A stretch of DNA of 64,000 nt from Apodospora peruviana. Its lineage: Eukaryota > Ascomycota > Sordariomycetes > Sordariales > Lasiosphaeriaceae. Position 1 is the first letter of the stretch. Each line of letters opens with the position of its first letter. A program made the translations under genes and the position numbers. Where the stretch lies: contig JAUEDM010000003.1 of the NCBI GenBank assembly GCA_033439685.1, positions 2,944,001-3,008,000 on the forward strand. The letters run 5' to 3'. Below are positions 54,675 to 64,000 of this stretch, one piece after another. A model generated the notes under the pieces. It saw only the letters and a list, made by a program, of their open reading frames with translations, ran no database searches and was not told where the DNA came from.

Positions 54675-55751
54675 ATGGGCTCACACAACAGCGCCAATGG
54701 CTCTTCAGAGCTCACAATGACCGTCATAGGATGTGGCAAGTACAAGTACAATCCAACAAAAGAAAGAAAAAAACAAGTCACACTAACACACCCGAAAGGA
54801 ACCATGGGCATCGCCATCCTCTCCGGCATCCTGGCCGCCCTCCAAGAAATGCAAGCCAGCAGCACCACCACCAAAGCAGCCCAGCAACCCTCCCCGTCCG
54901 GGACATCCACTCCGGCCGAAGAGATCCCCGCGCGCCTGCCCTCGCTCTTCATCGCCTGCGTGCGGCGCCACGAGAGCGCAAAGAAAGTCAAAGCCGCCCT
55001 GTCCTCGCACCTCTCCGCCGTCAAGGTCGTCCAGAATGACAACGTCGCTTCCGCACAGGCCGCCGACATCGTACTACTCGCCTGCAAGCCGTACATGGTC
55101 GCCGACATCCTCTCGGAGCCCGGCATGCGTGAAGCCTTAGCCGGCAAACTACTCATCAGCATCCTCGCCGGCGTCGGCGTCCCGCAGCTCGAAAAGTCTC
55201 TCTACGGGGACGATTCCGCCGTGCCTTCCAAAAACCGGACCACGACTATCGTCCGCGCCATGCCCAATACCGCCTCCCTGATCCGCCAGTCCATGACCGT
55301 CATAGGCATCACCACCCCCGCCCTACCAGAGGAAACCACTTCCCTAGTAACGTGGATCTTCAAGAGGATAGGCGACGTCGTCTACCTGCCCCCGTCGACC
55401 ATGGACGCATGCACCGCGCTGTGCGGGTCTGGCCCAGCCTTCTTCGCGCTCATGCTGGAAGCGGCCATCGACGGCGCCGTCGCCATGGGCCTGCCCCGCG
55501 CAGAGGCGCAGCGCATGGCCGCGCAGACGATGCTCGGCACTGCTGGGCTTGTGCTCAACGGCGACCATCCGGCCCTGCTCAAGGACAAGGTCAGTACCCC
55601 TGGCGGGTGCACCATCGGCGGCCTGCTGGTTCTCGAGGAGGGCCGGGTGCGAGGCACGGTGGCGCGGGCTGTGCGCGAGGCCACCGTCGTTGCGAGCCAG
55701 CTGGGCAAGGGCGTCCAGGGGGTCAACGGGACGAGGTTTCATGGTAACTAG
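54675..55751 (+). CDS. PRO3: Pyrroline-5-carboxylate reductase (Pro3), with GC-AG intron
   Basis: Exons 54675-54735 and 54799-55751 give 1014 nt (337 aa). The enzyme performs the last step of proline synthesis, reducing P5C with NAD(P)H. Splicing restores the Rossmann motif MTVIGCGTMGIAILSG. The donor is GC (TG|GCAAGT), the branch site CACTAAC is excellent, and the acceptor is AAAG. The 63-nt intron is a multiple of three and has no stop, so an unspliced message would insert 21 Lys-rich residues within the nucleotide-binding loop. The C-terminal domain has the family signature: GSGPAFFALMLEAAIDGAVAMGLPRAEA and STPGGCTIGGLLVLEEG. The last 15 nt including the stop (55737-55751) are repeated exactly at 55752-55766. 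Confidence 0.95.
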   Translation: MGSHNSANGSSELTMTVIGCGKYKYNPTKERKKQVTLTHPKGTMGIAILSGILAALQEMQASSTTTKAAQQPSPSGTSTPAEEIPARLPSLFIACVRRHESAKKVKAALSSHLSAVKVVQNDNVASAQAADIVLLACKPYMVADILSEPGMREALAGKLLISILAGVGVPQLEKSLYGDDSAVPSKNRTTTIVRAMPNTASLIRQSMTVIGITTPALPEETTSLVTWIFKRIGDVVYLPPSTMDACTALCGSGPAFFALMLEAAIDGAVAMGLPRAEAQRMAAQTMLGTAGLVLNGDHPALLKDKVSTPGGCTIGGLLVLEEGRVRGTVARAVREATVVASQLGKGVQGVNGTRFHGN

Positions 55752-55766
55752 TTTCATGGTAACTAG
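55737..55766. repeat. Perfect 15-bp tandem duplication over the PRO3 stop codon
   Basis: TTTCATGGTAACTAG occurs twice, head to tail. The first copy encodes the final FHGN and the stop codon. The second lies in the 3' untranslated region and would encode the same residues in the same frame. Confidence 0.95.
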
Positions 55767-56126
55767 TAAAATTGAAACGGATAGACAATGTTGAGAGGGA
55801 AAAGTGTTTGGCTTCAGCTTTCGCGATTATAGACAGACAGGTCAGATCTACCTGAGTTCTCAACATAAAAGAAATGAGACCGAAACCACGAGGTTCTTTT
55901 TACAGCAATTTATCATTGATCTTCTCTCGTTTGCTTGATACAACTGGGAAAAGCGTAGAAAGGCCAACCAATGCTACCTGTCAAGACAAATACAGTACAA
56001 TACACATGTTATCGCCCTCATAATCATATCATGATCATGCCGTGGTTGCCAATAACCAATCCCCGTGAACCTTGAATAAAACCAACAGTGTCCTCGAGCC
56101 ATCGACCCGCTTTCAGCTTTTTAGGT
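55767..56126. other. Convergent 3' region, PRO3 / HAT1
   Basis: About 360 bp of 3' untranslated sequence of both genes. Nothing else is seen. Confidence 0.5.
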
Positions 56127-57680
56127 TTACTCCTCTTCAGCAGACTCAACCCTCGCCCTCTTGCCAGCCGGCAAATCACACTCCTCCCCATCGACCTTCC
56201 TCTTCCCATTACTCACCATTCCATCAGCCCCTGACGACTCGAGCAACCTGGTCTTCTGCGCAGCCGCCTTAAACAGCAACCTAGCGAAATCGAACTCGAC
56301 ACTCGAAGCCGTCTCACCCAATTTCTCAATGCGCTCACCGAGCTCTAACTGACCGAGCGCATCCTTATTGTGCACGTAAATGCGCTTCTTCACCATCAGC
56401 CTCCAGAGCTTATACTCGTGCTCCTGCGCTGGCGTGGCATCGACCCCCAACTTCTCCGGCGCAATGCTCGGCCGGACCGGCTCCGGCAACTTTGACATCA
56501 GGTGCATCTCCAGCACACGGTAAAACTGCCTAGGCGCGATCTTGGCCTTCCGCCTCACCGCTTCGCAAGCCTGCCCATCCATGATATTAGCCGGTGCCAT
56601 CCCATCCTTGGGAATCTTTACGCCCGTGTCGATGTGCAGCGCGTTGAACTCGGGCAACTCCCGAAGAAAGTGCAGATCCGCGATATCCCGCATGTCGTCA
56701 AAGGCCTCGTTAGGATCCTCCACTGTGATCTCGAACGTCGGCGGGTACTGGTAGTACTCCTGGAAGATGACGCCGTATAACCTCGGCCCGAGACCCTTGC
56801 CCTGGAACGGCGGAATCACAATAAACTGCGAGATTCTGGAGCGACAGGGGAGTTGCGACAAATCAAATTCACCGCCGAGCGACAACTCCTTCTCCGATGA
56901 TCCGCCGCCGTTATGCTCCTCGGCTGCAGCACGCGGCGGCGAAGCGGGCGGCGTCGGCGGTGCGCGGAACAGAAAGAACCGATAGACCGTGCAGTATCCG
57001 GCAAATATGTAGGAGAACCTGTTGTCTTCCGCTCCGAGGACTAGGCGCTTCTCGTAGAGGAAGAAGATGGTCCATCGGTCCGTGTCGGGCTCGTCGAGCG
57101 GGATAAAGGTACCGCCTTCAATAAAGAGCGGGACGAGAATCTGGATCCGCTTGACGAGCTGGTTGACGGCGAGATCTGCCAGGTTGCCCTTCCAGACTTC
57201 GTACGTGGTCTTGTCGCTGGTGAAGCTCGTGACCAGTTCGCCGGGCGGGGTCCAGTCGGCGGGGATATGTTGCAGTGCGGCCTCGAATTCTTTGCCCTTT
57301 TGGAAAGCAACTTCGGGAAGACAGTCGTGCAGAATCGCATTGATATTTGCCGCTTCCGTTTCTCCTATCGCCTTGAATTTCTTGCTGTATGTGACCCCGA
57401 GGTTCGGTCGCATATCGCTCGCATTGAACCGGAGGTTTATGTTGAGACCTTGATACCCGAAAATCTGCTCGTCCTCGCCAAAGACCGTGTACGTGAATTG
57501 AGGGTGGAAGCTGGCGACAGTCTTCAAGCCGCCCGTCTCGGACGGTGCCACGAGCGACAGAACGAGCGTATCGTTCGAGTTCGCTGACCCTGCCAAAGTT
57601 AGTATGTTTCTCTTTCTTTTTGGTAATGATGGCGCAGTCAGAAAACAGATGTGTTACTTACAGGTATCGTCTGCAGACAT
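56127..57680 (-). CDS. HAT1: Histone acetyltransferase type B catalytic subunit Hat1
   Basis: Two reverse-strand exons (57680-57662 and 57589-56127) give 1482 nt (493 aa). Hat1 acetylates newly made histone H4 at Lys5 and Lys12, with Hat2. The first exon codes MSADDT and the splice gives Trp (T|GG). Conserved stretches: HPQFTYTVFGEDEQIFGYQGLNINLRFNASDMRPNLGVTYSKKF (N-terminal domain), FSYIFAGYCTVYRFF, and the acetyl-CoA loop QFIVIPPFQGKGLGPRLY (~269), followed by EITVEDPNEAFDDMRD that contains catalytic acidic residues. A Pro/Ala/Gly-rich insertion (PPTPPASPPRAAAEEHNGGG) between the core strands is a lineage-specific loop. The C-terminus has KRKVDG and GKRARVE, likely nuclear localisation signals. 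Confidence 0.96.
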
Positions 57681-58605
57681 GTTGATTGATGTGGTTCGGT
57701 CAATATCGGTACTTGGTTTTGCGCAATCGCCTTCCCTGTAACTGGGGATCAAGATCACGGAAGGAAAGGGACGACGGGAGAGATGACTCTGACACCACTT
57801 TCGTTATAATTTGTTTGTAGTAATACCAAAAACTCGTCAATCGGCAGGTATCCGCAAGAAGTTGCTGTTGTTGATGTGGGTGTTTGTTTGCATGCGGGAG
57901 AAGGTGTGATATTTTGGAGGTGCTTCGCGCTTCCATCCAGAAGTTGTCGCGGTCCCCGGCGGGCGGCGCGTCGGCTTAATTGAAAGCTCGGACCAGTCGC
58001 AGCTCAGCGCGTTTGCTCCACAGACAGCTTGTCGCTACCCTTACCCAGTGCGGAAATGGCCTAGCGTAAGTCAATTAATTACCTTACGTACGAGTTAAAG
58101 GTACGGTACCGGGAGACTAAAGTAGGTACAGGACTCAAATGCTCAACACGTCGAGTGATGAATCACCTGGGAAATGATTTCTGAAATTCAATTTGAACGA
58201 TGATAGTTGCTGCTAGACGTATCGAATAGAATTTCAGCCTCCCATCTCTGCAAAATGAGGCGGTCCAGAACAACATCAAGGGTCAGGTGGCTGCAAGGTA
58301 CCTGATCTCGGGTAGCCACTTGAGGCTAATACTGTAAGATCAACGGCACGCGGGAAGCAGGGGGGCCTTGGCGCAACCTGACAGCGCTGCCAGAACTTGG
58401 CCCGAGATAGCTGCAGAACAGATGGTCTTTCAATTGAGCTCATCGGAAGAATATTTTGTCTTGCCTCTGATTCTATTCTCCACCCTGATCCTCCACAATA
58501 TCCATCTACAGATGGATCGACAAAGACGCCGTCCTGACACTACGATACTCTCCTCGTCCAGCAACCTAACGACCGTTGCTGCATGAAAATCTCCAGTTGT
58601 TCACG
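57681..58605. promoter_or_regulatory. Divergent promoter, HAT1 / ZIP transporter
   Basis: About 925 bp. It contains a cluster of CCTTACGTACG, GGTACGGTACC and TAGGTAC motifs at 58080-58130. Only chance ORFs. Confidence 0.45.
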
Positions 58606-60074
58606 ATGGGCGGCCTTCTTATCCTCCTGGCCCTCTGTGTAGGTCGTTTCCCTCGGGTGGCAGTATCTCAATGAATACACAAGCTAACAGATGGTTGTTG
58701 GTAGGTGGTCATGGCTGTTGCGTATGTCGAAATCTTCCATCTTACCGCGGGGCGCGCACACTGACGAGACCTTCGCGAACAGCTCCTTCTTATCCGGCGC
58801 ACTCCCGTTGTCCATGACCCTCTCACAGTCGCAGCTACGACTCATATCAAGTATTGGCATAGGTGTCCTCGTGGGCACTTCACTTATTGTCATAATACCC
58901 GAGGGCATCGAGGCGATTGCTTCGACAGCAGAGCCGGCGCATTCGCACACGACTACTCCCCGGCATAATATCGGCGGCGGGCGGAGGATCCGTTCCAATG
59001 TGCAGTGGGAAAGATCTACAAATGCCCTGAGGGGGGGCGGCGATGCTGCTTCTGCCGCGTTCAAGCTCGAGACCAGGGATCCTCGAGGCGCTGAGAACAA
59101 CAACTTGTGGGTCTTCGCCGATCCGGTCATAGTCGAAAGAGACGACAAGAAGAACGACGACCATCCCAAAACTTCCGATGAAAAGAAGGCACCGGACGAA
59201 ACCGACCACGGCCACGACGAGGAACCACCACATCTCCCCACGTTGTACATAGGCTTCTCCCTAATACTAGGCTTCGCCCTCATGTTCCTGATCGACAGAC
59301 TGCCCCGCCACGCGACCGAGCAGTTCCAAGGCTCAGCGCCAGCAACGCGGCACATCAGCCTCGACGACCTAGCCACCTCGACAGTTGCAGGGGACGACGA
59401 AGAGGAGGAAGGATTTCTGGGCTCGCTCGCACCCACGCCGAAACAAAGCCGAAGCCTAGCAACAACCACCGGGCTCGTGATCCACGCCGCCGCCGACGGC
59501 ATTGCCATGGGCGCGTCCGCGACGACGGCCGACATGAAGTTGGGGTTGATCATCTTCATCGCCATCATGGTGCACAAGGCGCCCGCGGCCTTTGGTTTGA
59601 CTTCGGTTTTGCTGAAGCAGGGGCTCTCGAAGCGGGCCGCGAGGGGCCACCTCATCGTCTTCAGCCTTGCCGCGCCGTTCGGAGCGCTGTCGACGTACAT
59701 GATTATTTCTGTGATCGGCGGCGCCGACATGGAGGGCCCGTCGGGCCAGTGGTGGACGGGTATGCTGCTGCTCTTCTCGGCGGGGACTTTCTTGTAAGAT
59801 GACAACCCAACCAACCCTACGGTTGTTTTCTTCCTCTGAAATGGCCATGTACTAATAAGAACTTTTTCTTCCTAGATATGTCGCTATGCACGCGATGCAA
59901 GAAGACAATTTCTCAGGTGGCCATGACCATCACTCAAACGGTTATCACCCAGAAGGCGGTAGCGGTGGTGGTCAGTCACAAAGGAAGCAGACGAAGCCAC
60001 AGATGCGGGACACGCTTGCCACGGTGGGAGGGATGCTACTTCCGTTGCTGACACAGTTCGGTCATCATCATTGA
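58606..60074 (+). CDS. ZIP-family metal (zinc) transporter, SLC39A9-like
   Basis: Four exons (58606-58638, 58705-58721, 58783-59793, 59876-60074) sum to 1260 nt (419 aa). The first two short exons build helix 1: MGGLLILLALC + VVMAVA + SFLSGALPL. Exon 2 is a 17-nt microexon. Helix 2 is LRLISSIGIGVLVGTSLIVIIPEG. The long loop after it is His/Asp-rich and variable, with HDEEPPHLPTLYIGFSLILGF leading into helix 3. The metal-site motifs of ZIP helices 4 and 5 are present: GLVIHAAADGIAMGA (~247) and IMVHKAPAAFGLTS (~277). Further helices follow, and the tail has HDHHSNGYH and GHHH, probable metal-binding clusters. ZIP proteins move Zn2+ or Mn2+ into the cytosol; similarity to human SLC39A9 suggests a Golgi or plasma-membrane site. 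The exact metal is not determined. Confidence 0.92.
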
Positions 60075-60768
60075 TTTGTTGACGGTTTGCGAGTTTCTTG
60101 GTAACATTTTCGGGTGTGTCTGTGTTTGGTTTAGAATCACATACTTGTCGGGCGTTTTTGGAGAGACATGGTTATTGTATTCCTCCGTCGCCACAGACTT
60201 ACAGGCGTATAAAATAGGAATACCTGCCTTACCTTACTGCTAGGTAACATGGAGTTTTTTGTCGTGGTCTTCTCTTTGTAGCATTATTTAGATTGTATCC
60301 GTAATGTTCCACAACTCATTAGGCTGTGTCCAGTTGTGTACTGATTGCGCCTTTTTTCGGTATTGATACTGTAGTGTATGAATTAAGTTCAAACACATTT
60401 TGAGTTTCAACCATATGATGGTAAGCATTTCAGAGCGGGCCTATACTGAGGCATGATATCGTTCACTTCAAGTCGGACGGAACAGCAGTACATAGCACGA
60501 ATCCGAGTTGTAGATTTTGACGGTTGGTTGGTCAGACACATGTATCCATACTGTACAGGAAATGGCCAGTGTTTCAGACCGGAGGTCTCACTGACGGACC
60601 TATATAGGTACCCATGGAAAGAGAAAAGGGGGAGCGATAATGTTCTGTAGCAGAGGACTGGACATGTTTGACATATATTGTTTTTCTCTCTCCCCATGCT
60701 TGTCAGGGAAAATGATCCAGATGGTGGTGCAGACCTGAAAATGGTTGCAGGCAGGCCTGTATGTCGTC

Positions 60769-60788
60769 TCGCCTCACCTCGCCTCACC
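60769..60788. repeat. 10-bp perfect tandem repeat (TCGCCTCACC x2)
   Basis: Read directly; two adjacent identical units in intergenic DNA. Confidence 0.9.
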
Positions 60789-62000
60789 CTTTTACCGAAT
60801 GATAGCGTTCCGCGGACAAGTGGTCGCCGTCCGTCGGTGCAGTACAGAGATGGCTTTTCCAGGTGCCGCGTCGCATGGCAGGCCAGGTAAAAGGTTTCAC
60901 AGTTTACCTATTCCAGGAAATTGGATCCCATACGGCCCGTTGAAGGGGGACCTGCCTGACCCCATCTTCTCGACATGTGTGCGATATCCCGATGCAAGTG
61001 GGAATTTTGATGTTCCTTTCTCGAAGTCGGAAGAGACGGCATACCTCTACCCGCGAAAGGGAGGAATCGAGTCTCTCCCTTCCAGGATGGTAGGCAAGTT
61101 AGCTTAGACCACACTCATGTGATGGATGTACATAGGAAGGCTTATAATCTATTCCTTCCTTGACGTTGAAAAGTCTGCTAGTAAATGCTTTGAGAGAAGG
61201 TGTGTGCGGCGGGCATGGCTGCGTGGCGATCTGCCCAAACGGGCTTCGATTGGGAAACATGCATCCAGGTTATGATGAGCGCTTAGAATCCCGGTGGGAC
61301 GGGACGGACGCGCAGCCAACCGCGAGTGACGATATTGCATTGGTTGGACTCCGGACGCCTCCCACGCTTGTCTTTGGGGTCAGGTTAACGCGTAGATACG
61401 GTATGGTCCGTATGGATGCTTTATAATAAAGTCGTATTGTCCGGTAGTCTGTGAGATTGTAGAAACCACGCTGGCAGTTGGGTACCAGTTTCTCTCAGCT
61501 TTGATATTAATATGATGCCTTTCCATCCGTCGTGCCTGGAAAAATGGAGGGCAATGACCGACTGCGCCGTGTTCTTCATGCGGGCGTGGGAGGTCTGAGT
61601 TGACTGCAGTCTCGGCCGACGGCACAGTTCTCCCCTCCACCAGGATGTTTGTCAGAGGCCCAGCGCACCGAAAGAGGTCGATTTCATGCTCGGCCCAGGT
61701 TACGGGTTGGTGTGAAGGCTGCCCGTAGCTCAGACTAACGTAGATTAGAGGCACCGGGCACGAGCAAAAGCGTGATCGTGTGGATGGACGGCTAGACTGG
61801 AAGCAGGTCCACTTGAGTGCATTATCTGTTTGTTCGTCCAACAGTGTCAACAGGCCTATATCCAATGTTCGGTTTACTTGTTAGTGCTTGCTTTGCCTCG
61901 CAAAATCGGGTTCACTTTAAGCTGCCGTTGAGGGTTGAGGGTGGCAGATGCAGTGGTGGAGGTTGATTACCGCATGGGTCTGGGGACGGGACTGGGGCTT

Positions 62001-62032
62001 CCATTTTTGGGCCATTTTTGGGCCATTTTGGG
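62001..62032. repeat. 11-bp tandem repeat (CCATTTTTGGG x3)
   Basis: Two perfect units and a third that is one T shorter. Each unit has the inverted ends CC-GG. Intergenic. Confidence 0.9.
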
Positions 62033-63516
62033 GGCGGCAGTGTGAGCTTGGCACCTTAACTTGAAGTCGATCAGCGCCGAAAACCTCGCGCTTGATTTCC
62101 TGTTGCACCACATCTCCTTTCTCAGCGATTATGCAACTTCATAGTCAGTATAGTGGGTGTAAGCTGAATGAATCTACGAGGCGCTTGATGTCCATTCGAG
62201 GGAGGTGTATTTCCGGTTTCCATTGTCAGGTTGTTGCCCTGACGTTACGGGCACTCGGATTGCTTAATTCCAGTTGAAACCGGGCGGGGTTCTCGTGGAT
62301 GGCGACCGTTTCCTCCAAAGCGAAGAGGCCTGGACTGCTGGCCGTCAAGATGGGGAACATGCGGACCTGGAAACGACAGCTCCATTCCAGTGGCCAAGAT
62401 GGGGATGGATGCTCCGCCTGTCCGCCTTCAAATCGACACGTCTGTGGAAAGGCTGCCAACAAAGCAGACTACATGTACGGAATAGACAGTCCGTTGCCAG
62501 TGAAAATGTATGAACGTGCGAGTGGAATTGGAGGTGCTTTTTGAGATCGTGGCTCCCATCAACGCCCCCTGGAATGCACGCTTGCTCTGCAGGGCAGTTC
62601 CGTCTCCTGGCGCACAAGGTCAGAAGGCGGGCGTGGCTGACTAGTCCTGCTCGTGGAGTGCCAGAAGTGGGACGCAACCCCCTTACGCGACGGGATTCAG
62701 TGCTCCTTGTCCCTTTGTACCGCCCCGGGTGGGGATTGAGGTATACCCATTCGACCAATCTCAAGGCCCTCTCCCGCCTCTGATTTCTTGGAACCCAGCC
62801 AGAGCCAGAGCCTGGCCCACAGCAGCCAAGTCCACACCTCACAGCGCAGCAGCCCTCAGCCAGCCCGTCCATCTCCCTTCCTCTCCCGTCCGTCAGCGCC
62901 AGCCCTCGAAAACAGGCCCAACAAGCTGGCCCTTTTGACGACCTCAAGTTCTCGTCCCTTGCTGCGTAACACCATCGTCGACACGGCTTCGCGAGCTGGA
63001 ATGTTTTGGAGTGACTAGCTACAGTGTCATCCCTCTTCTACCAGCACCTGGTGCATCGATGCCTTCATAGTCGATCCCGCCCCAATACCCGACACCTCAT
63101 ACCTTATTTTGCATTCGACGGGCGCTATTACAAAGACTCCGAGGCCTGACACCTGTCTCGCCCCTTACCGACGACTGTGGGCTCTTTTGGTTCGGTCAGC
63201 TTAAATTGAGGCGACTTGACTCGGGTGACTTCTTCGGGGATCACGACATCGGTAGACATTGCCTCCCTGCGGTCCCCGTGACCCGTCGCCTGCCCAGGCT
63301 CGGCGAGCTCAATCACCATCACGATACCGAGTAGAGATCACACATTCGACTATACATCTCGAGCCCGATATCTCCAAATACCTCGCAGAATCATCTTGCC
63401 CAGCTTCATCTCTTGTTGGCCATACAGCTTGACGGTCCTGTTTAAGTCAATCTGTGATAAGACCATCGCTTTGCCCTTCGAAACAATTGCTTCGGATCCG
63501 CCAGTTGCCTTTCACG

Positions 63517-63954
63517 ATGGCTGGATACAACAGACCTCTCAGCTTCTCCGAGAGGAGGGGAAGCGTCTTCAACGATGAGTTGGCACTCAGTACGCACCAT
63601 GTCAAGATGTCGCAGCAGCGTCCGCGAGGGCCACCCACCCCAAGCATGAGCACACCACAGGCAGATTTCGATCAGCAACTTACCGGTTCACCCCCACCGC
63701 CGCCGACACCTGCCGCATCGCCAGGGCCAGCGCACGCTCAACCCAGCTGGGGGAATACTGAGCAAGATGAGGAAATCTACCTCTCCGAACTCCGCCAGCA
63801 CTTCATCAAGTGCAATGGCGCTCGACGCACTAGGCTACTCGCGGACCTCTTGAATCTTTGCACGAGCCAGCAGCTGAGCTTTGTCCACCAGTTCGTCAGT
63901 CCGCTTTTGAAGAAAGACCCCTTTACCAGTCTTCCGGATGAACTTTGTTTGCGG
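63517..63954 (+). CDS. F-box protein, first exon (probably F-box/WD40, Fwd1/Pof-type), cut by window edge
   Basis: The start at 63517 (MAGYNRPLSFSERRG) opens a Pro/Ser-rich leader of ~85 residues. It is followed by the conserved ELRQHFIKCNGARRTRLLADLLNLCTSQQLSFVHQFVSPLLKKDPFTSLPDELCLR, which is the helix preceding an F-box and the F-box start (FTSLPDELCLR). The exon ends in phase 0 at the donor GTACGT (63955). In fungi this combination normally precedes WD40 repeats in SCF substrate receptors such as Fwd-1, but the WD40 part lies outside the window, so the class is inferred. Such receptors bind Skp1 through the F-box and recruit phosphorylated substrates. Confidence 0.8.
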
Positions 63955-64000
63955 GTACGTATTTGCCGCTCCTAGGGACGAGTGATCACCACTGACATGT

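Larger units (their letters stand above)
60075..63516. other. 3.4 kb stretch without a recognisable gene; leader of the F-box gene at its right end
   Basis: Only overlapping chance ORFs are seen. Short repeats are listed separately (60769-60788, 62001-62032). The last ~700 bp are CT-rich and CAG-rich with many short upstream ATG frames, consistent with a long leader of the F-box gene. Confidence 0.45.

Noticed and set aside
1..64000. CRISPR array, bacterial operon or mobile-element cluster
   Set aside because: No spaced direct repeats of CRISPR type and no transposase or reverse transcriptase motifs in any frame. The content is eukaryotic nuclear DNA with spliceosomal introns.

Overview
The window is gene-rich nuclear DNA of a filamentous ascomycete, most likely a Sordariomycete. 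I infer this from short introns (about 60-90 nt) with GT/AG ends and CTAAC- or CTGAC-type branch sites, coding exons strongly GC-biased at third positions, CT-rich leaders, CAAAATG-type start contexts, and proteins that read as typical Sordariomycete orthologues. I see no rRNA, confirmed tRNA, CRISPR array, intact transposon or secondary-metabolite cluster. The species cannot be named from the sequence alone.

Left part (1-16.3 kb): the N-terminal part of a mitochondrial D-2-hydroxyglutarate/D-lactate dehydrogenase runs off the left edge. It is divergent from proteasome alpha4 (PRE6/PSMA7-type). Next come a CHY zinc-finger protein and, divergent from it, the TFIIH helicase XPB. After an AT-rich intergenic region lies a fungal gene that I rebuilt from three exons; it carries a glycogen-binding (CBM48-like) domain and has an apparent one-base frameshift near its start. 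A 4.6 kb stretch without a recognisable gene follows, then the sphinganine C4-hydroxylase SUR2.

Middle (18-36 kb): TCTP; a proline-rich protein with a 27-nt microexon, divergent from the kinetochore protein Mis12/Mtw1; the SWR1 subunit Swc2/Vps72 (YL1); a mitochondrial cysteine synthase; an unrecognised mitochondrial protein divergent from mitoribosomal bL19m; and a TRK potassium transporter behind a 3 kb leader/promoter region.

Right part (36-64 kb): a 14.8 kb uninterrupted ORF for midasin (Rea1/Mdn1), divergent from mitoribosomal bL12m; Ctk3 (CTD kinase gamma) with a degenerate partial copy of its 3' end just downstream; pyrroline-5-carboxylate reductase; histone acetyltransferase Hat1; a ZIP-family metal transporter with a 17-nt microexon; a 3.4 kb gene-poor stretch; and the first exon of an F-box protein, probably of the F-box/WD40 class.

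The genes are housekeeping genes for ribosome biogenesis, mitochondrial translation, transcription and chromatin, proteolysis and metabolism. They do not form one pathway. Several are head-to-head pairs sharing 400-650 bp promoters. The main points of interest are the CBM48-like gene with its likely frameshift, two GC-AG introns (one in frame and stop-free inside a Rossmann nucleotide-binding motif), three microexons, the Ctk3 3' duplication, and a recurring set of short intergenic motifs.
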